Assembly: GCF_002019705.1 (NCBI RefSeq)
Contig: NZ_KV917377.1
Location: 866,565 to 930,564, forward strand
Direction of reading: 5' to 3'
Length of the DNA: 64,000 nt
From: Shouchella patagoniensis
GTDB lineage: Bacteria; Bacillota; Bacilli; Bacillales; Bacillaceae_D
Both the position numbers and the translations under genes were made by a program. Numbering within the stretch: the first letter of the stretch is position 1; every line of letters starts with the position of its first letter. The notes below the pieces were generated by a model. It was not told the origin of the DNA. It saw nothing but the letters and a program-made list of their open reading frames with translations, and ran no database searches. This document shows, piece after piece, positions 1 to 9,800 of this stretch.

Positions 1-1574
1 TCTTCTGCTTCTTGGTACGTAGCTCCATCTTTAGTTAAACCAGCCGTCGTAGCCTTCTCGATAATACTATTTGTACGGGCATACGTATAAATGAGATACA
101 CACCCGTATTACCTGTCACTTGGGTAGCTTCTTCCAGATCAAAAACAATGTCTGACGTCGTATTGTAACGAAGCATATTGTATCTGATTGCTGCAATTGT
201 GAGTGTTTTAATGGTCTGTGAATCAGCGTTAGCACTCTGTTCTCGAACCGCTTTTCCCATTTCTGCAATCAGTTCGTTTATTTTAATACCAATGCCTTTA
301 CGTCCCGACATAGCGTATACTTCCTTATTTTCTTCCGTTTCAATTCCCAAGCGCTCTGCTGTGTGTTTGCTTAAAGATACAACGCCATATGGAACTTGGA
401 ATAGCTCATTTGCTTCCTCTGAATAACCTGCAGCAAATAGTGCTTTTTTCACCACTTGTTGAGGATACTCTTGCCGATAGTCAATGATATTAATAACTGA
501 GTCGGCATCACCAAAATTAGCTTTAGCACCAGATGAACTGGTGGTCCACAGTTCACCAACTTTCTGTTTGTATGTAAAATCTCCTTCTAATAATCCGTAC
601 TTCCACATGTGGTAAGCAATATCTTTTGCCGTATACGTTAACACACCGTTAGAGCGAATCAAAACTTTATCAGCTAGATGTTCCGACTCACTAATGCCCC
701 CTGTCGAATCATCGGTCCGGATTACCCAACAACCTGCTTGAGGTCCGTGGTCTTGTTTAAAGAAAACATCTGTTTGCTTTAGTTTACTGAACGCTTCTTG
801 CCAAAAACCTTTTTGCAAAATATCCCGTTCCCAAACGAGCAAGTCATAGGAAATACCAAATTGCTTCATTTCTTCTATATGCTCCGAAGACAACTTATCG
901 GCTACAGCGTAACCAAGCCAAGCAGTACTGTTATTCCCTTCTTCTAGTTTATGAAGAACATCATCCCGAATCGCTGTTTTTATTTCCCCTGATTCATATT
1001 TCTCATTTAAAGCGGAATAGATATTCCAACAATAATCGCCAAACCGTTCAGCGGGTTCAGTTGACTCTGTATGCAGCAATGCAGTTAACGTGTCTGCCAA
1101 TTGGTTCCCAAGATCATCAATGTAATTATGTACTTCAACGTGAGCTCCAGTTTTCTTTAAAAGTCGTGCAAGCGTATCCCCAATGCAAGCATTGCGTAAA
1201 TGGCCGATATGAGCCGATTTATTAGGATTAATGGATGTGTGTTCTATGACAATTTTCTGTTTTTCGCCACTTGTCTGATCGATTGCTGTATTAGTAACTA
1301 AAACATCATCCCAGTTTACAAAGAAGTTTATAAAACCAGGTCTAACAACATCAATTTTACTGACTGGCAAATTTATCTCTTTTAACTTCTCTTGTAAACC
1401 AATTGCAATTTCAAAAGGATTCTTTCGAGCGATACGAGCTAATTTCATTGCGATATTTGTTGAATAATCACCATGAATAAGTTGTGCCGGTTGTTCCAAT
1501 TCAATATCAATCTCATCTGAATAGGAAGCCGTTGCTGCTTGAATTGCTCTGATGAGTGTTTGCTCTACATGCAT
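1..1574 (-). CDS. argS: arginyl-tRNA synthetase, divergent type, 3' end outside the window
   Basis: Class I aminoacyl-tRNA synthetase that charges tRNA-Arg in the cytoplasm. Translated from the ATG at 1574, the frame stays open for 524 codons to the window edge. The N-terminal additional domain of ArgS is visible (HGDYSTN near residue 34), followed by the class I HIGH signature (AHIGHLRNA, HIGH at 122-125). A KMSKS-like loop reads MSGRKG (422-427), and the start of the helical anticodon-binding domain follows. The usual Bacillus ArgS, as I recall it, has HLGH and a canonical MSKR loop, so this is a different ArgS clade and may be a second copy. A GGTGGT ribosome site precedes the ATG. It follows the trmD terminator, where many Bacillus genomes have rplS. 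Family identity is firm; whether it is the only ArgS cannot be told from here. Confidence 0.9.
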   Translation of the reverse strand, partial: MHVEQTLIRAIQAATASYSDEIDIELEQPAQLIHGDYSTNIAMKLARIARKNPFEIAIGLQEKLKEINLPVSKIDVVRPGFINFFVNWDDVLVTNTAIDQTSGEKQKIVIEHTSINPNKSAHIGHLRNACIGDTLARLLKKTGAHVEVHNYIDDLGNQLADTLTALLHTESTEPAERFGDYCWNIYSALNEKYESGEIKTAIRDDVLHKLEEGNNSTAWLGYAVADKLSSEHIEEMKQFGISYDLLVWERDILQKGFWQEAFSKLKQTDVFFKQDHGPQAGCWVIRTDDSTGGISESEHLADKVLIRSNGVLTYTAKDIAYHMWKYGLLEGDFTYKQKVGELWTTSSSGAKANFGDADSVINIIDYRQEYPQQVVKKALFAAGYSEEANELFQVPYGVVSLSKHTAERLGIETEENKEVYAMSGRKGIGIKINELIAEMGKAVREQSANADSQTIKTLTIAAIRYNMLRYNTTSDIVFDLEEATQVTGNTGVYLIYTYARTNSIIEKATTAGLTKDGATYQEAE

Positions 1575-1606
1575 ATTGATCAACCACCTTTTTTATTTTG
1601 CTAATC

Positions 1607-1615
1607 AGTATAGCA
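1607..1615 (-). promoter_or_regulatory. candidate extended -10 promoter for argS
   Basis: On the minus strand TGCTATACT (TG-N-TATACT) lies between the trmD terminator and the argS start. No good -35 box lies 16-18 bases upstream, so the extended -10 would have to carry recognition. No T-box motif (GGTGGTACCGCG) is present, so this synthetase does not look tRNA-controlled. Confidence 0.4.
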
Positions 1616-1655
1616 TGACTATCGAGACAATGCTCTCTCCTTTAAATATTCAAAT

Positions 1656-1687
1656 GAAAAAACCGTATACAGTTTTTATGCATACGG
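1656..1687 (-). terminator. intrinsic terminator after trmD
   Basis: Directly after the trmD stop codon the minus strand forms a hairpin with CCGTAT/ATACGG arms (1682-1687 and 1663-1668), extended by further weak pairs, followed by six T. It closes the rpsP-to-trmD group. Confidence 0.8.
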
Positions 1688-2422
1688 CTACTTCTCATTC
1701 TTCACTTTTTCTAATAGCTTTTTTTCTGTCTCCGATAGAGAATTAGCTTCCAGCAAATCAGGACGCCGCGCATACGTTCGACGTAAGGATTCTTTTAAAC
1801 GCCATTCTTCAATATTTGCATGATGCCCTGAAAGAAGAATGTCAGGAACTCTCATACCTCTAAAGTCTGCCGGGCGGGTATAATGAGGGTGTTCCAGCAT
1901 ACCAGTAGAATGAGAATCTGTAATAGCGGAATTCTCATTTCCCAGTACACCTGGTATGAGTCGCGTCACACTGTCAGCAATGACCATAGCCCCCAACTCT
2001 CCTCCAGTTAACACATAATCACCTAAAGATATTTCATCTGTTACTAGATGCTCTCTAACCCGTTCATCAAAGCCCTCATAATGCCCACATAAAAAGATCA
2101 AATGATCTTCTTTAGCAAGTTCTTCTGCTTTTTTTTGCGAGTAAGGGACTCCTTGAGGACAGAGCATAATGACACGGGGCTTTGTTTCAGCCTCTGTTTT
2201 CACACTCTTAACCGCATCAAAAATTGGTTGCGGCGACAAAACCATACCTGCACCGCCACCATAAGGATAATCATCGACTTTACGGTGCTTATTCAATGCA
2301 TAGTCTCTAAAGTTCACTGTCTTAAATGAAACCAGTCCACGATCACTAGCTTGTTTTAAAATCGAGGAACGGAAAACACCAGCAAACATTTCTGGAAACA
2401 ATGTGAGAACATCAATCTTCAT
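1688..2422 (-). CDS. trmD: tRNA (guanine-N1)-methyltransferase TrmD
   Basis: Methylates G37 next to the anticodon of tRNAs reading CNN and GGN-type codons, preventing +1 frameshifts, using S-adenosylmethionine. The 244-residue product has family length and the SPOUT trefoil-knot signatures: GGGAGM at 55-60, [12 protein letters not shown] at 111-122 and [11 protein letters not shown] at 132-142. The ATG at 2422 overlaps the rimM stop as TGATG, giving translational coupling; the frame also offers a TTG one codon earlier, which is less likely. It ends the rpsP-khpA-ylqD-rimM-trmD group and a terminator follows at once, with no rplS behind it. Confidence 0.98.
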   Translation of the reverse strand: MKIDVLTLFPEMFAGVFRSSILKQASDRGLVSFKTVNFRDYALNKHRKVDDYPYGGGAGMVLSPQPIFDAVKSVKTEAETKPRVIMLCPQGVPYSQKKAEELAKEDHLIFLCGHYEGFDERVREHLVTDEISLGDYVLTGGELGAMVIADSVTRLIPGVLGNENSAITDSHSTGMLEHPHYTRPADFRGMRVPDILLSGHHANIEEWRLKESLRRTYARRPDLLEANSLSETEKKLLEKVKNEK

Positions 2423-2940
2423 CAATCATCTAGACCTTCCAATAACTGAACTGTAATTAGCTTCTCATCAATATCGACTTTTTTCACAACAGACTCAATA
2501 TACGGAAGCAACAAATCTTTTTGTCCTTTACGCTCTACAACCCAAACATCATTTGCTCCCGTTTCAATGATATCTTTTATTTTTCCTAGCACCGTACCTT
2601 CTTCGTCTTTGACAGTGCAGCCCATAATCTCGTGATAATAAAACTCATTTTCTTCTAGTTCAGCTAATTTCGCTTCTGAAACATAGAGGTAGCTTCCTTT
2701 AAATTCCTCCACCTCATTTATATTGTTATATCCTTCAAATGTAAGCAAATCAAAGTTCTTATGGCTGCGATGACTACGAACGACCACACGCTGCCCTGGT
2801 TCATCGGGACTTTTTGCTATTTTAAGTTCCGATCCAGTTTCATACCGTTCTTCTGCAAAGTCAGTATTGGAAAGAATTCTTACTTCCCCACGTACACCAT
2901 GAGTATTAACAAGACGACCAACATTAAACCAATTTGTCAT
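2422..2940 (-). CDS. rimM: 16S rRNA processing protein RimM
   Basis: 30S maturation factor that binds ribosomal protein S19 and helps fold the 3' (head) domain of 16S rRNA. The 172-residue product shows the N-terminal RimM domain ([14 protein letters not shown] near 7-20) and a C-terminal PRC-barrel half (around 95-170). The ATG at 2940 aligns with RimM of Bacillus; a GTG five codons earlier is possible because the ribosome site here is weak (AGAGAGAG). The start lies inside the end of ylqD (17-base overlap), and the stop overlaps trmD, so all three are probably translationally coupled. Confidence 0.96.
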   Translation of the reverse strand: MTNWFNVGRLVNTHGVRGEVRILSNTDFAEERYETGSELKIAKSPDEPGQRVVVRSHRSHKNFDLLTFEGYNNINEVEEFKGSYLYVSEAKLAELEENEFYYHEIMGCTVKDEEGTVLGKIKDIIETGANDVWVVERKGQKDLLLPYIESVVKKVDIDEKLITVQLLEGLDD

Positions 2941-3349
2941 TTTCTTTTTTCTCACTCTCTCTAATTTCAGCGATTAAACCATCTTTTATAATAATAGCGA
3001 CATTTGCATCTTCAGCAATCCACTTATCGCCTTCTTTTAAATCTAGTATAATTTCAGTATTCCCCATCCCAAGTTCGGTCCCAAGCGGCAAACTAATTAG
3101 CTGATTCATTCGAAATTCCAACGAGTCTGCCCGCTCTTCACGTTGCTTGATCTCATTTTTATATTTCTTCTGAACTTCTGCATAAGATGTTGTATTCTTT
3201 ATCGCTTTTAACGCACGTTGCAGCTGAAATTCAAGTTGTGATAGCTCTGTTCTTATTTGCCACAAGTCACGTTCAAATTCTTGCTTTAGTTGTTCCTTTT
3301 TTGCTTCCGTCAGAACATGTTTCACAGATGCTGTGCGAATACACTTCAA
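2924..3349 (-). CDS. ylqD: YlqD family protein, function unknown
   Basis: Small cytoplasmic protein conserved between khpA and rimM in Bacillus; its biochemical role is not known. About 141 residues: a short N-terminal stretch, then a charged helical segment (roughly residues 15-85) rich in Glu, Lys, Gln and Leu that looks like a coiled coil, and a C-terminal beta-rich part with a TELG-MGN type motif. I place the start at a TTG (3349), because GGGAGGCG lies five bases before it; the ATG at 3364 would overlap that ribosome site. A hairpin terminator lies between khpA and this gene. Confidence 0.8.
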   Translation of the reverse strand: MKCIRTASVKHVLTEAKKEQLKQEFERDLWQIRTELSQLEFQLQRALKAIKNTTSYAEVQKKYKNEIKQREERADSLEFRMNQLISLPLGTELGMGNTEIILDLKEGDKWIAEDANVAIIIKDGLIAEIRESEKKENDKLV

Positions 3350-3375
3350 GAAAACGCCTCCCATCTTTTTTCATG

Positions 3376-3404
3376 CAAAAAAGGGTGAGGTTTCCCTCGC
3401 CCTT
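3376..3404 (-). terminator. terminator between khpA and ylqD
   Basis: Minus-strand hairpin with arms close to AAAGGGCGAGG and CCTCACCCTTT around a GAAA loop, followed by TTTTTTG. It starts one base after the khpA stop. Because ylqD, rimM and trmD follow with no clear promoter, it is probably partly read through. Confidence 0.8.
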
Positions 3405-3635
3405 TCATTCGACAATATCCAGCCTGACGCGTCCGTTCTGCTTGCCTGTTGCGGCATACAGAACCGAACGAATCGCCTTCGCTGTTCTGCCTTGCTTACC
3501 AATCACTTTCCCCATGTCGTCAGGATGTACAAAAAGACGTAGAACTTGTGTCTTTTCTTCATGAGCTTCTTCAACCTGTACCGAATCTGGGTGATCCACC
3601 ATTGATTTGGCAATATGTTCAACTAAAGCTTTCAT
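3405..3635 (-). CDS. khpA: KH-domain RNA-binding protein KhpA (YlqC)
   Basis: Small RNA-binding protein that works with KhpB (Jag) in Firmicutes, where the pair affects cell elongation and RNA levels. The 76-residue product is essentially one KH domain; the GXXG loop is visible as VIGKQGRTAKAIR near residues 44-56. The length matches the family. It lies between rpsP and ylqD as in B. subtilis. The start ATG has GGAGGC ahead of it. Confidence 0.94.
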   Translation of the reverse strand: MKALVEHIAKSMVDHPDSVQVEEAHEEKTQVLRLFVHPDDMGKVIGKQGRTAKAIRSVLYAATGKQNGRVRLDIVE

Positions 3636-3659
3636 GCATCCCAGCCTCCTTAGGAGTGA

Positions 3660-3932
3660 TTACTTAGCGTTTTTTTCGTTATGAAGCTTTTCCATTAAAC
3701 CAGCGTTCGAGAACAAGGTACGAACTGTATCAGAAGGTTTTGCACCTTTAAGCATCCACTCAAGCGCTTTTTCTTCTTTAATGTTTACTTGCGCTGGTTG
3801 AGCGATTGGATTATATGTTCCAATCTCTTCAATAAAGCGACCATCACGTGGGAAACGAGAATCTGCAACTACTACACGGTAAAATGGGGATTTCTTAGAT
3901 CCCATACGTTTTAAACGAATTTTAACAGCCAT
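3660..3932 (-). CDS. rpsP: 30S ribosomal protein S16
   Basis: Structural component of the 30S subunit. The 90-residue product has the family length and start ([13 protein letters not shown], then RVVVADSR and GTYNP). The ATG at 3932 is preceded by GGAGGTG; an upstream in-frame start would add eleven residues foreign to S16. It is the first gene behind a well-formed promoter downstream of ffh, and khpA follows. Confidence 0.98.
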   Translation of the reverse strand: MAVKIRLKRMGSKKSPFYRVVVADSRFPRDGRFIEEIGTYNPIAQPAQVNIKEEKALEWMLKGAKPSDTVRTLFSNAGLMEKLHNEKNAK

Positions 3933-3971
3933 TTGCTGTACACCTCCAAAAATAATTACACACAATTTTTT

Positions 3972-4000
3972 ATCATATCATCAATTCTACTAGTCTGCAA
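3972..4000 (-). promoter_or_regulatory. sigma-A promoter for rpsP
   Basis: Minus strand TTGCAG, 17-base spacer, TATGAT, in the ffh-rpsP gap, about 40 bases ahead of the rpsP start. It gives the rpsP-trmD group its own transcription start. Confidence 0.75.
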
Positions 4001-4025
4001 GAAAAACTATTAGAACAGATTTCAA

Positions 4026-5381
4026 TTAAAATGGGAGTTTAAACCCACCGAGACCTTTGCCTCGTTTCTTGCCTTTTCCACTCTGCATACCCGTCATTTG
4101 CTTCATCATTTTTTTCATATCTTCAAACTGTTTCAGCAAACGATTGACATCTTGAATGGTTGTCCCGCTTCCTTTCGAAATGCGACGACGACGGCTTCCA
4201 TTAATGACACTTGGGTCTTGCTTTTCAAGTGGTGTCATTGATTTTACAATTGCCTCTACGCGAGTTAACTGCTTTTCATCCACTTTTAAATCCTTCATGC
4301 CTTTTTTATTCATACCAGGCATCATTCCAAGTAAATCTTCAAGTGGTCCCATGCTCTTTACTTGCTCTAATTGTTCTAAGAAATCATCAAATGTAAAATC
4401 CATTGTGCGTAGCTTTTTTTCAAGCTCTTTCGCTTTTTCTTCATCTACATTCGACTGCGCTTTTTCAATTAGTGAAAGTACGTCTCCCATGCCAAGAATT
4501 CGAGAAGCCATTCGCTCTGGATGAAACGCTTCGAGCTGATCAATTTTTTCGCCCATACCCGCGAATTTAATTGGGGTATTTGTGACAGCTTTAATTGAAA
4601 TCGCGGCTCCACCTCGAGTATCACCATCAAGCTTTGTTAATACAGCCCCTGTTACTTGAAGCTGTTCGTTAAAGCTTTCAGCTACATTTACAGCATCTTG
4701 ACCTGTCATTGAATCAACTACAAGCAAAATCTCATCTGGATTGACACTTGCTTTTATCTCACTTAATTCAGCCATCAGTGTTTCATCAATGTGAAGTCGT
4801 CCGGCTGTATCTAAAATCACATAGTCACAGTGCTCTTCTTTTGCTTTTTCAATTGCTTGCTTTGCAATTTCCACCGGACTGACTTTATCTCCCAATGAGA
4901 AAACAGGCATACTTAACTGCTTTCCTAGCGTTTCCAATTGTTGAATAGCAGCTGGTCGATAAATATCACAGGCAGCGAGTAGAGGCTTTCGATTATGCTT
5001 TTTACGTAAGTGATTCGCAAGCTTAGCTGTGGTTGTTGTCTTACCAGCACCTTGCAAGCCAACCATCATTACAACAGTCGGAGCTTTTGCAGCTATAGCA
5101 ATCTTACTTTGCTCTGATCCCATTAGCTCAGTTAATTCTTCATTAACTACTTTAATCACTTGCTGTCCTGGTGTTAAGCTTTTCATGACTTCCTGACCAA
5201 GCGCTTTTTCTTTTACGCTGGCAACAAATTGCTTCACCACTTTAAAGTTAACATCCGCTTCAAGTAACGCCAGTCGAACTTCACGCATCATTTCTTTGAT
5301 GTCTTGTTCGCTCACTTTACCTTTACCACGAATCTTTGTTAACGTATCTTGCAGGCGTGCGGCAAGTCCTTCAAATGCCAT
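4026..5381 (-). CDS. ffh: signal recognition particle protein Ffh
   Basis: GTPase that binds 4.5S RNA and signal sequences of nascent membrane proteins and delivers ribosomes to FtsY. The 451-residue product has the N domain (1-95), the G domain with P-loop GLQGAGKT (108-115), DTAGR near 191 and TKLDGDTRGG near 250, and the methionine-rich M domain from about 300 (GMMPGM, SRRRRISKGSG RNA-binding helix, Met-rich tail). Start ATG has AGGAGGCG. It follows ylxM closely and shares its promoter; ftsY lies just upstream. Confidence 0.99.
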   Translation of the reverse strand: MAFEGLAARLQDTLTKIRGKGKVSEQDIKEMMREVRLALLEADVNFKVVKQFVASVKEKALGQEVMKSLTPGQQVIKVVNEELTELMGSEQSKIAIAAKAPTVVMMVGLQGAGKTTTTAKLANHLRKKHNRKPLLAACDIYRPAAIQQLETLGKQLSMPVFSLGDKVSPVEIAKQAIEKAKEEHCDYVILDTAGRLHIDETLMAELSEIKASVNPDEILLVVDSMTGQDAVNVAESFNEQLQVTGAVLTKLDGDTRGGAAISIKAVTNTPIKFAGMGEKIDQLEAFHPERMASRILGMGDVLSLIEKAQSNVDEEKAKELEKKLRTMDFTFDDFLEQLEQVKSMGPLEDLLGMMPGMNKKGMKDLKVDEKQLTRVEAIVKSMTPLEKQDPSVINGSRRRRISKGSGTTIQDVNRLLKQFEDMKKMMKQMTGMQSGKGKKRGKGLGGFKLPF

Positions 5382-5404
5382 TTGATCGCCTCCTACGAAT
5401 ATAA

Positions 5405-5734
5405 CTAATCAAGTTTCTCTAACCGTTCAATGATCGAACCATACGATTCTTCGCCTTGGTTTTCATCCATCGCCTGGCGAAACTCCGCTATCAGTGTGCG
5501 GCGCGCTTCAAACTTAGCAAGCAACATTAGTTTTTTTTCATATTCCTCAAGCATTGCTTCCGTGCGGCGAATGTTATCATATACCGCTTGGCGGCTTACT
5601 TCATATTCGTCTGCAATCTCACCTAGTGAGAAATCGTCCAAATAGTAATAGGACATATAGTTACGCTGCTTTTCGGTTAATAAGGGATGATAAAAGTCGA
5701 ACAAGTAATTCATGCGTAATGTTTTCTCGAGCAT
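5405..5734 (-). CDS. ylxM: YlxM, helix-turn-helix partner of SRP genes
   Basis: Putative DNA-binding protein of the UPF0122 family, encoded with ffh throughout Firmicutes; in streptococci it modulates SRP pathway components. 109 residues, with a sigma-70 region-4-like helix-turn-helix around residues 32-60 ([20 protein letters not shown]). A coiled C-terminal half follows. It is the first gene behind a near-consensus promoter and is followed by ffh after 23 bases. Confidence 0.94.
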   Translation of the reverse strand: MLEKTLRMNYLFDFYHPLLTEKQRNYMSYYYLDDFSLGEIADEYEVSRQAVYDNIRRTEAMLEEYEKKLMLLAKFEARRTLIAEFRQAMDENQGEESYGSIIERLEKLD

Positions 5735-5776
5735 TCGGTACGCCCCTTGTTAAGTCATTTCCCTTTACGATTACAC

Positions 5777-5805
5777 ATCTTACCGTATCAGCGTTCTTCT
5801 GTCAA
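5777..5805 (-). promoter_or_regulatory. strong sigma-A promoter for ylxM-ffh
   Basis: Minus strand TTGACA, 17-base spacer, TAAGAT in the ftsY-ylxM gap. The -35 is a perfect match and the -10 matches at five of six positions. Confidence 0.85.
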
Positions 5806-5829
5806 GTTTTTATCTTAACATCTTTTTCC

Positions 5830-6816
5830 CTACGCTTGTTCGTTATCAATTGCCTCTTTAAACAAACCATATACGAATTGATCTGCATCAAATGGTTGCA
5901 AATCATCTTTTTGTTCACCTAGACCGATAAACTTTACTGGCAAGTCTAATTCCTGACGAACAGCGAAGACGATTCCCCCTTTTGCAGTACCGTCAAGTTT
6001 TGTTAAAATCAAGCCACTTACATCAGTTGAGCTACCAAACGCCTTTGCTTGAGACAACGCGTTTTGACCAGTCGTCGAATCAAGGACGAGCAAGACTTCA
6101 TGAGGAGCACCTGGTACTTCTCGTTCGATAACACGTTTTACTTTTTCAAGCTCATTCATGAGGTTCACTTTATTTTGTAAACGCCCAGCAGTATCACAAA
6201 TAAGCACATCAGCCTTTCTAGAACGTGCCGCTGCAATTGCATCGTACATAACAGCCGCAGGGTCAGATCCTGCTTGTTGCTTAATGACAGGAACACCTAC
6301 TCGCTCGCCCCACACATCAAGCTGTTCAATCGCTCCAGCCCGGAATGTATCCCCCGCAGCCAGTAAAACGGATTTCCCTTCATTCTTTAAGTAATTAGCT
6401 AACTTGCCAATCGAGGTGGTTTTTCCAACACCATTTACACCAACAACTAAAATGACAGTGAGTCCATCCACTTGAATGTTTAATGTGCCATCATCGCCCT
6501 CTTTGTCAAGCAGGCCAGCGAGCTTTTCAGAAATAACTGGCTGAATCTCTTCTGTATCTTTAATGTTTCGTATTCTGACTTCGTCTTTTAATTCATCAAT
6601 TAAATTCATTACTGTTGTGACACCAACGTCAGCACCAATTAAAATCTCTTCAAGCTCTTCGAAAAAATCCTCATCGACTTTTCGATATCGTGCCACAAGT
6701 TCATTCATCTTCCCAGCAAAATTAGAGCGTGTTTTTTCTAACCCCGTTTTAAATTTATCGGCAACTTCCGTTGTTTGTTGCGTCATCTTTTCTTTTAATT
6801 TCTTAAAAAAACTCAA
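5830..6816 (-). CDS. ftsY: signal recognition particle receptor FtsY
   Basis: SRP receptor GTPase at the membrane that docks Ffh-bound ribosomes onto the Sec translocon. 328 residues: a short charged A region, N domain, then the G domain with P-loop GVNGVGKT (126-133), DTAGR (208-212) and TKLDGTAKGG near 272. As in Gram-positive FtsY, the acidic N-terminal extension of the E. coli protein is lacking. The start is a TTG with AGGAGG seven bases ahead. It follows smc by 11 bases and is probably cotranscribed with it. Confidence 0.98.
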   Translation of the reverse strand: MSFFKKLKEKMTQQTTEVADKFKTGLEKTRSNFAGKMNELVARYRKVDEDFFEELEEILIGADVGVTTVMNLIDELKDEVRIRNIKDTEEIQPVISEKLAGLLDKEGDDGTLNIQVDGLTVILVVGVNGVGKTTSIGKLANYLKNEGKSVLLAAGDTFRAGAIEQLDVWGERVGVPVIKQQAGSDPAAVMYDAIAAARSRKADVLICDTAGRLQNKVNLMNELEKVKRVIEREVPGAPHEVLLVLDSTTGQNALSQAKAFGSSTDVSGLILTKLDGTAKGGIVFAVRQELDLPVKFIGLGEQKDDLQPFDADQFVYGLFKEAIDNEQA

Positions 6817-6827
6817 AATAACTCCTC

Positions 6828-9800
6828 CTAACTTTCGAGTAATTGCTTCGATTCTTCAAGTTTCACAGAAACAAGTCGAGAGACCCCTGACTCTTCCATT
6901 GTCACTCCATATAAAACATCTGCCCCTTCCATCGTTCCTTTACGATGTGTTATAACGATGAACTGGGTTTTTTCGGAGAAGTCCCGTAAGTACTGTGCAA
7001 AACGACTTACATTCGCCTCATCCAACGCAGCTTCTACTTCGTCCAATACACAAAAAGGAACAGGACGCACTTGTAAAATAGCAAAGAGCAAGGCAATGGC
7101 TGTAAGTGCCCGCTCTCCACCAGAAAGCAGCCCTAGCTGTTGTCTTTTTTTCCCTGGGGGTCGAGCGACGATATCAATTCCGGTTGTTAGCAGATTCGTT
7201 TTATCCGTTAAAACGAGATCTGCATCGCCTCCACCAAATAACTGGGCGAAAACGACTTGAAAATGGGTGCGAATTTGGTCGAAGGTTTCACTAAATCGCT
7301 TAACCATTTCTTCATCCATTTCTGAAATGGCTTGATCAAGAGATACTCGAGCTTCGAGTAAATCATTTTTCTGAGTCTGGAGAAATTCATAGCGTTCTTT
7401 TACACGGTCATACTCTTCAATAGCACCAAGATTTACGGTCCCTAACTCTTCGATTGAACGTTTAATGAGCGTAAGACGTATTTTCACTTGATCAAGCGAT
7501 TCTTTTAGCGGGTAGTTATTTACCGCCGCTTCATAAGAAAGCTCATACTCCTCACGCAATCGATTTAATCGATAATCTAAATCTACATCAAGACGATTTA
7601 CACGAACTTCTAATTTTTGGCTTTCATCAAGCATGTACGTATGTTCGCCTTGTTCTTGTTTCGTTTCCCGTTCAAGCTGGTCATAAGCTGCATTTAACTT
7701 CTTTTCTTCTACTTCAAGTTGTTCAATTGTTTTCATCAGCTCTTGTTTCTGACTATGTCCTTCTGTAATTCTCTTCGCAAGCGAATCTTTCGTAAGCGCC
7801 TGTTCGCCACTTGATGAGTGAATTAATGCATAATGTTCATGATCTGTTTCAAGTTCTGTTACAAGCTGAGTGAACAATGTCTCCAGCTCCTGAACTTGCG
7901 CACTGCTATATTGCAGTTGCTGCTTTAATTCTGCTTGTTTAACTCTCATATCTGCAAAATCAGCTTGATGTTTTTCTTTAGATGCTTGTTGTGTCTGCAA
8001 TTGCTTTTCAAGCTGTTCAACATGAGCCTCTATCCTCGCAGCCTCTGAAGTTGCATGAACTTCAGCTGTGCCAATTTCAGCCAAACGCTCTTTTGCTTTT
8101 TCTTCTTCAGCATTCTGCTCACTACTTTGCCTCTCCATACGTTCCAGTTCTTGATTTAAACGCTCATACCTCATCGCACAATCTTGAGAGTCTCGTTGCT
8201 TTTGTCCAACATCTTCTTCTAGAACATTTTGCCGTAGTAGAAGCTCATCAATTTGCTGCTTCACTTTGTCACGATTTGATTTCCCATCTTTCACTTGCTG
8301 TTCGAGTTTTACTATAGCCTCATCAAGCTGATTTTTTTTCGTGATAAGTTCAGCTTTTTCACGTCTTCTACTTATTAATGAAGACTGGTTTTGTTTGCTA
8401 CTTCCCCCAGTCATTGACCCACCAGGGTTAACGATGTCACCTTCTAATGTCACAATCCGATAGCGGTGACTTGATTTTTTCGCCAGGTTATTTGCATCAG
8501 GCAACGTATCGGCAATAATTGTTGAACCTAGCAAATAGTCGATTACGTTTTTGTGTGCCTCGTTTGATTGGATTAAATCTGAAGCAACCCCAACATACCC
8601 TTGACTTTGCTCTAGTGTTGCTAGCAATGTGCTTGGAACTAATCGAGGCTTCATTGTAGTCAGCGGTAAAAACGTCGCTCGTCCAAGCCGTTGTTTTTTT
8701 AGGAAGCCAATTGCTTGTCGAGCTGAAGCTTCATCTGCAACAACAACATGTTGCGCTTGAGCACCTAAAGCAAGCTCAATTGCTTTCTCTATCTTTTTTG
8801 GAACAGTCATAAGTTCTGCCGCTGCACCTATTACACCAGGTAAAGCTTTGTTCCTCTGTTTTAGGACTTCTTTCACGCCATGGTAAAAGCCTGCATAATC
8901 CTCTTCCATTTCTTGAAGAGCTTCCTGCCTAGCTGTTATTTTTTGCAAGACACCATATGCTTCATATAGCTTTGCTTCCTGTTTATAGTAACGATCTTTT
9001 AAAGATTCCTCATCACGTTGCAACGTTTTTAAGTCTCGTTTCAGTTGTTCAAAAACTGACCGCGCCTGGTTTAGCAATTGCTCTTTTTCATAAACTTCCT
9101 GCTTTAGCGAAGCATGTTCTGACTTAAGTGAATGTTTCTCTGTTTCAGCTCGCTGAAGATGTCGCTCTTTTTGACTCAACTGTTCTTCCAAATAACGGCG
9201 TTCATTTCGTAAAGAAGCTTGTTCATTTAACCACTCAATAAAATCGCCCTTAGCGTCTTCAATTTCAGCAGCCAAGTCTTCTTTGGAGCTATTCAGCATA
9301 TGCTGCAACTCATTTAAAGTCGCATCATGGGCTTGTTTCTCTTCTAGTAATTTGGAATGGGCTTCGTTCAGATAAGCAAGTTTCTCATTTACTTTTTCTA
9401 GCCGCTCTTCTTTATCAGATATAGCTGCGCTTAACTGTTCTTCGTTTTGCAATGCGTTTTTTTGCCGTTCTTCTAGCACTCCTCGGCGACCTTCATTTTT
9501 CTCTAACTCTTCACTTACTCGAAGCCTTGATTCTTGAGCTTTGGCTACTTCATCGCGCATTGCAGCGTGCTTTTCACGATAGTGCTTAAGACGTGCTTCA
9601 CTGTCCTCTAGCTTTCTTTGTCGTTCAATTAATTGTTCTTTTAATGATGCTAACTTTGTTGACTCCTCTGTCCAATTGCTATGCAGATCAGTAATTTCCT
9701 GTGCAATTACTTGGATATCGAGTGCTTCTTGTTCTTCTTTTAGCTCAAGGTAATCCTTTGCAATTGACGCCTGTTCTTGCAAAGGCTCAACTTGTGTTTC

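Noticed and set aside
3187-3564. Plus-strand open frame of 125 codons over ylqD and khpA
   Set aside because: It lies wholly across genes and a terminator on the other strand, with no ribosome site and no family resemblance; it is a shadow frame.
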